A stretch of 5,862 nucleotides of DNA from JAAZMA01 sp036720245. Its GTDB lineage: Bacteria > Bacillota > Clostridia > Tissierellales > Tepidimicrobiaceae. Positions 5,550 through 5,862 of this stretch are shown here, piece after piece. Position 1 is the stretch's first letter. Each line of letters starts with the position of its first letter. The translations under genes were made by a program, and so were the position numbers. The DNA lies in contig DAIMNI010000096.1 of NCBI GenBank assembly GCA_036720245.1, positions 1 through 5,862 on the forward strand, given 5' to 3'. Under the pieces are notes generated by a model. The model saw only the letters and a list, made by a program, of their open reading frames with translations, was not told where the DNA came from and did not search any database.

Positions 5550-5684
5550 ATCCTCCATTTCAAGCTCTTTCATGACTATTTTGTTTTTGAAGAAGATGAG
5601 CATAATAACAAGAAAAAGGTACTGAAGAAGTATTTCAATGTTTCAGTGGTGGTTGACCTAGTTAGTGGAGATACAAGAAAATAG
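5550..5684 (+). pseudogene. Short coding-like remnant, unidentified
   Basis: A frame different from that of rlmCD stays open across its stop codon and ends with TAG at 5682-5684. It reads ILHFKLFHDYFVFEEDEHNN and continues KKKVLKKYFNVSVVVDLVSG before DTRK. The composition (acidic patch, Lys-rich patch, beta-like VSVVVDLV) looks protein-like. No start codon with a ribosome site precedes it in frame. It is most simply the C-terminal stub of a gene whose 5' part was lost, sitting between rlmCD and a terminator. I do not recognise the family. A chance open frame of about 45 codons is possible. Confidence 0.3.
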
Positions 5685-5699
5685 ATTATAGTAGATGAG

Positions 5700-5731
5700 A
5701 ATCAGCAGGATTAAAAAACTTGCTGATTTTT
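5700..5731 (+). terminator. Rho-independent terminator downstream of rlmCD
   Basis: AATCAGCAGG (5700-5709) pairs with CTTGCTGATT (5719-5728), ten pairs with one G-T wobble and a 9-base A-rich loop. It is followed by a T run to 5731. It lies 16 bases after the stop of the coding-like remnant and is the first plausible terminator after rlmCD, about 150 bases downstream. Confidence 0.85.
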
Positions 5732-5745
5732 GTATTTATACTTTC

Positions 5746-5833
5746 AGACTTGTCAAAAGGACAATTCAAGAATGGTGATTTTGATAATTCTAGAATGGCA
5801 AAAAAGAAAAGTCTAGACTTGTCAAAAAGACAA
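5746..5833 (+). repeat. Pair of 19-bp direct repeats with TTGTCAA core, possible IS21-type left end
   Basis: AGACTTGTCAAAAGGACAA (5746-5764) recurs at 5815-5833 with one change (G to A), 69 bases apart. Each copy also has internal dyad character (TTGTC/GACAA). IS21-family elements carry such multiple terminal repeats upstream of istA. The element end could be the TGTATTT at 5731-5737, which equals the first seven bases of the left-hand IS end read from outside. If so, the element would start at about 5731 and run rightward out of the window. This is inference; istA is not visible. Confidence 0.45.
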
Positions 5834-5847
5834 CCTAACTATATAGA
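5819..5847 (+). promoter_or_regulatory. Possible rightward promoter at the window edge
   Basis: TTGTCA (5819-5824) and TATAGA (5842-5847) are separated by 17 bases and match consensus at 5/6 and 4/6 positions. The -35 box lies inside the second 19-bp repeat, so a protein binding the repeats, such as an IstA-type transposase, could control it. The gene it would serve lies outside the window. Confidence 0.35.
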
Positions 5848-5862
5848 GATTAGTTAGATTGA

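Noticed and set aside
5346..5603. An 85-codon minus-strand frame over the end of rlmCD
   Set aside because: It overlaps the conserved SCNP and HVECIALI coding region of rlmCD and has no ribosome binding site, so it is a shadow frame.
1..5862. A composite transposon carrying ung through rlmCD
   Set aside because: The cargo is ordinary housekeeping genes with matching base composition and intact promoters. Only one IS end is reasonably certain and the right one is inferred. Kept as a bracket hypothesis, not a transposon call.

Overview
The window is AT-rich DNA with Shine-Dalgarno-driven genes and short intergenic gaps. It looks like a low-GC Gram-positive anaerobe of the Clostridia/Tissierellia kind. 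Four things point that way: a secreted protein with S-layer-homology repeats, a DUF4438-type protein, a four-cysteine 23S rRNA m5U methyltransferase of the RlmCD type, and a CRISPR repeat resembling clostridial type I-B repeats. The genus cannot be fixed from the sequence alone.

Left flank (1-590), accessory and eroded. The window opens inside the last 41 codons of an IS21-family istB gene and the right end of that element (to about 174). The IS end abuts the 3' part of a 30-nt CRISPR repeat. One complete repeat, two 35-nt spacers and one degenerate terminal repeat follow at an exact 65-nt period. An IS21-like element therefore appears to have inserted into a repeat and cut this short array off from whatever lay upstream. 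After the array come about 200 bases of frameshifted coding relic and a rho-independent terminator.

Core (591-5547), intact chromosomal genes. ung (uracil-DNA glycosylase, +) is followed by a possible 39-codon gene (+). That small gene has a near-perfect sigma-A promoter overlapping the ung stop codon. It converges on a large minus-strand gene across a shared hairpin. The minus-strand gene encodes a secreted, cell-wall-anchored protein: signal peptide, SLH repeats, a domain resembling the C-terminal domain of SAM hydroxide adenosyltransferases, and a Cys-based phosphatase domain (HCTEGKDR). Upstream of it on the same strand is a DUF4438-type gene of unknown function. That gene is divergent from rlmCD (+), and extended -10 promoters face away from each other between them. 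Ung and RlmCD are housekeeping DNA-repair and rRNA-modification enzymes. Nothing in the layout links them functionally to the two minus-strand genes.

Right flank (5548-5862), accessory again. It holds a short unrecognised coding remnant, a strong terminator, and a pair of 19-bp direct repeats with TTGTCAA cores next to a possible promoter. This resembles the left end of another IS21-type element running out of the window. The most notable points are the IS-interrupted CRISPR remnant, the unusual phosphatase architecture, and the small gene with its operator-like promoter.
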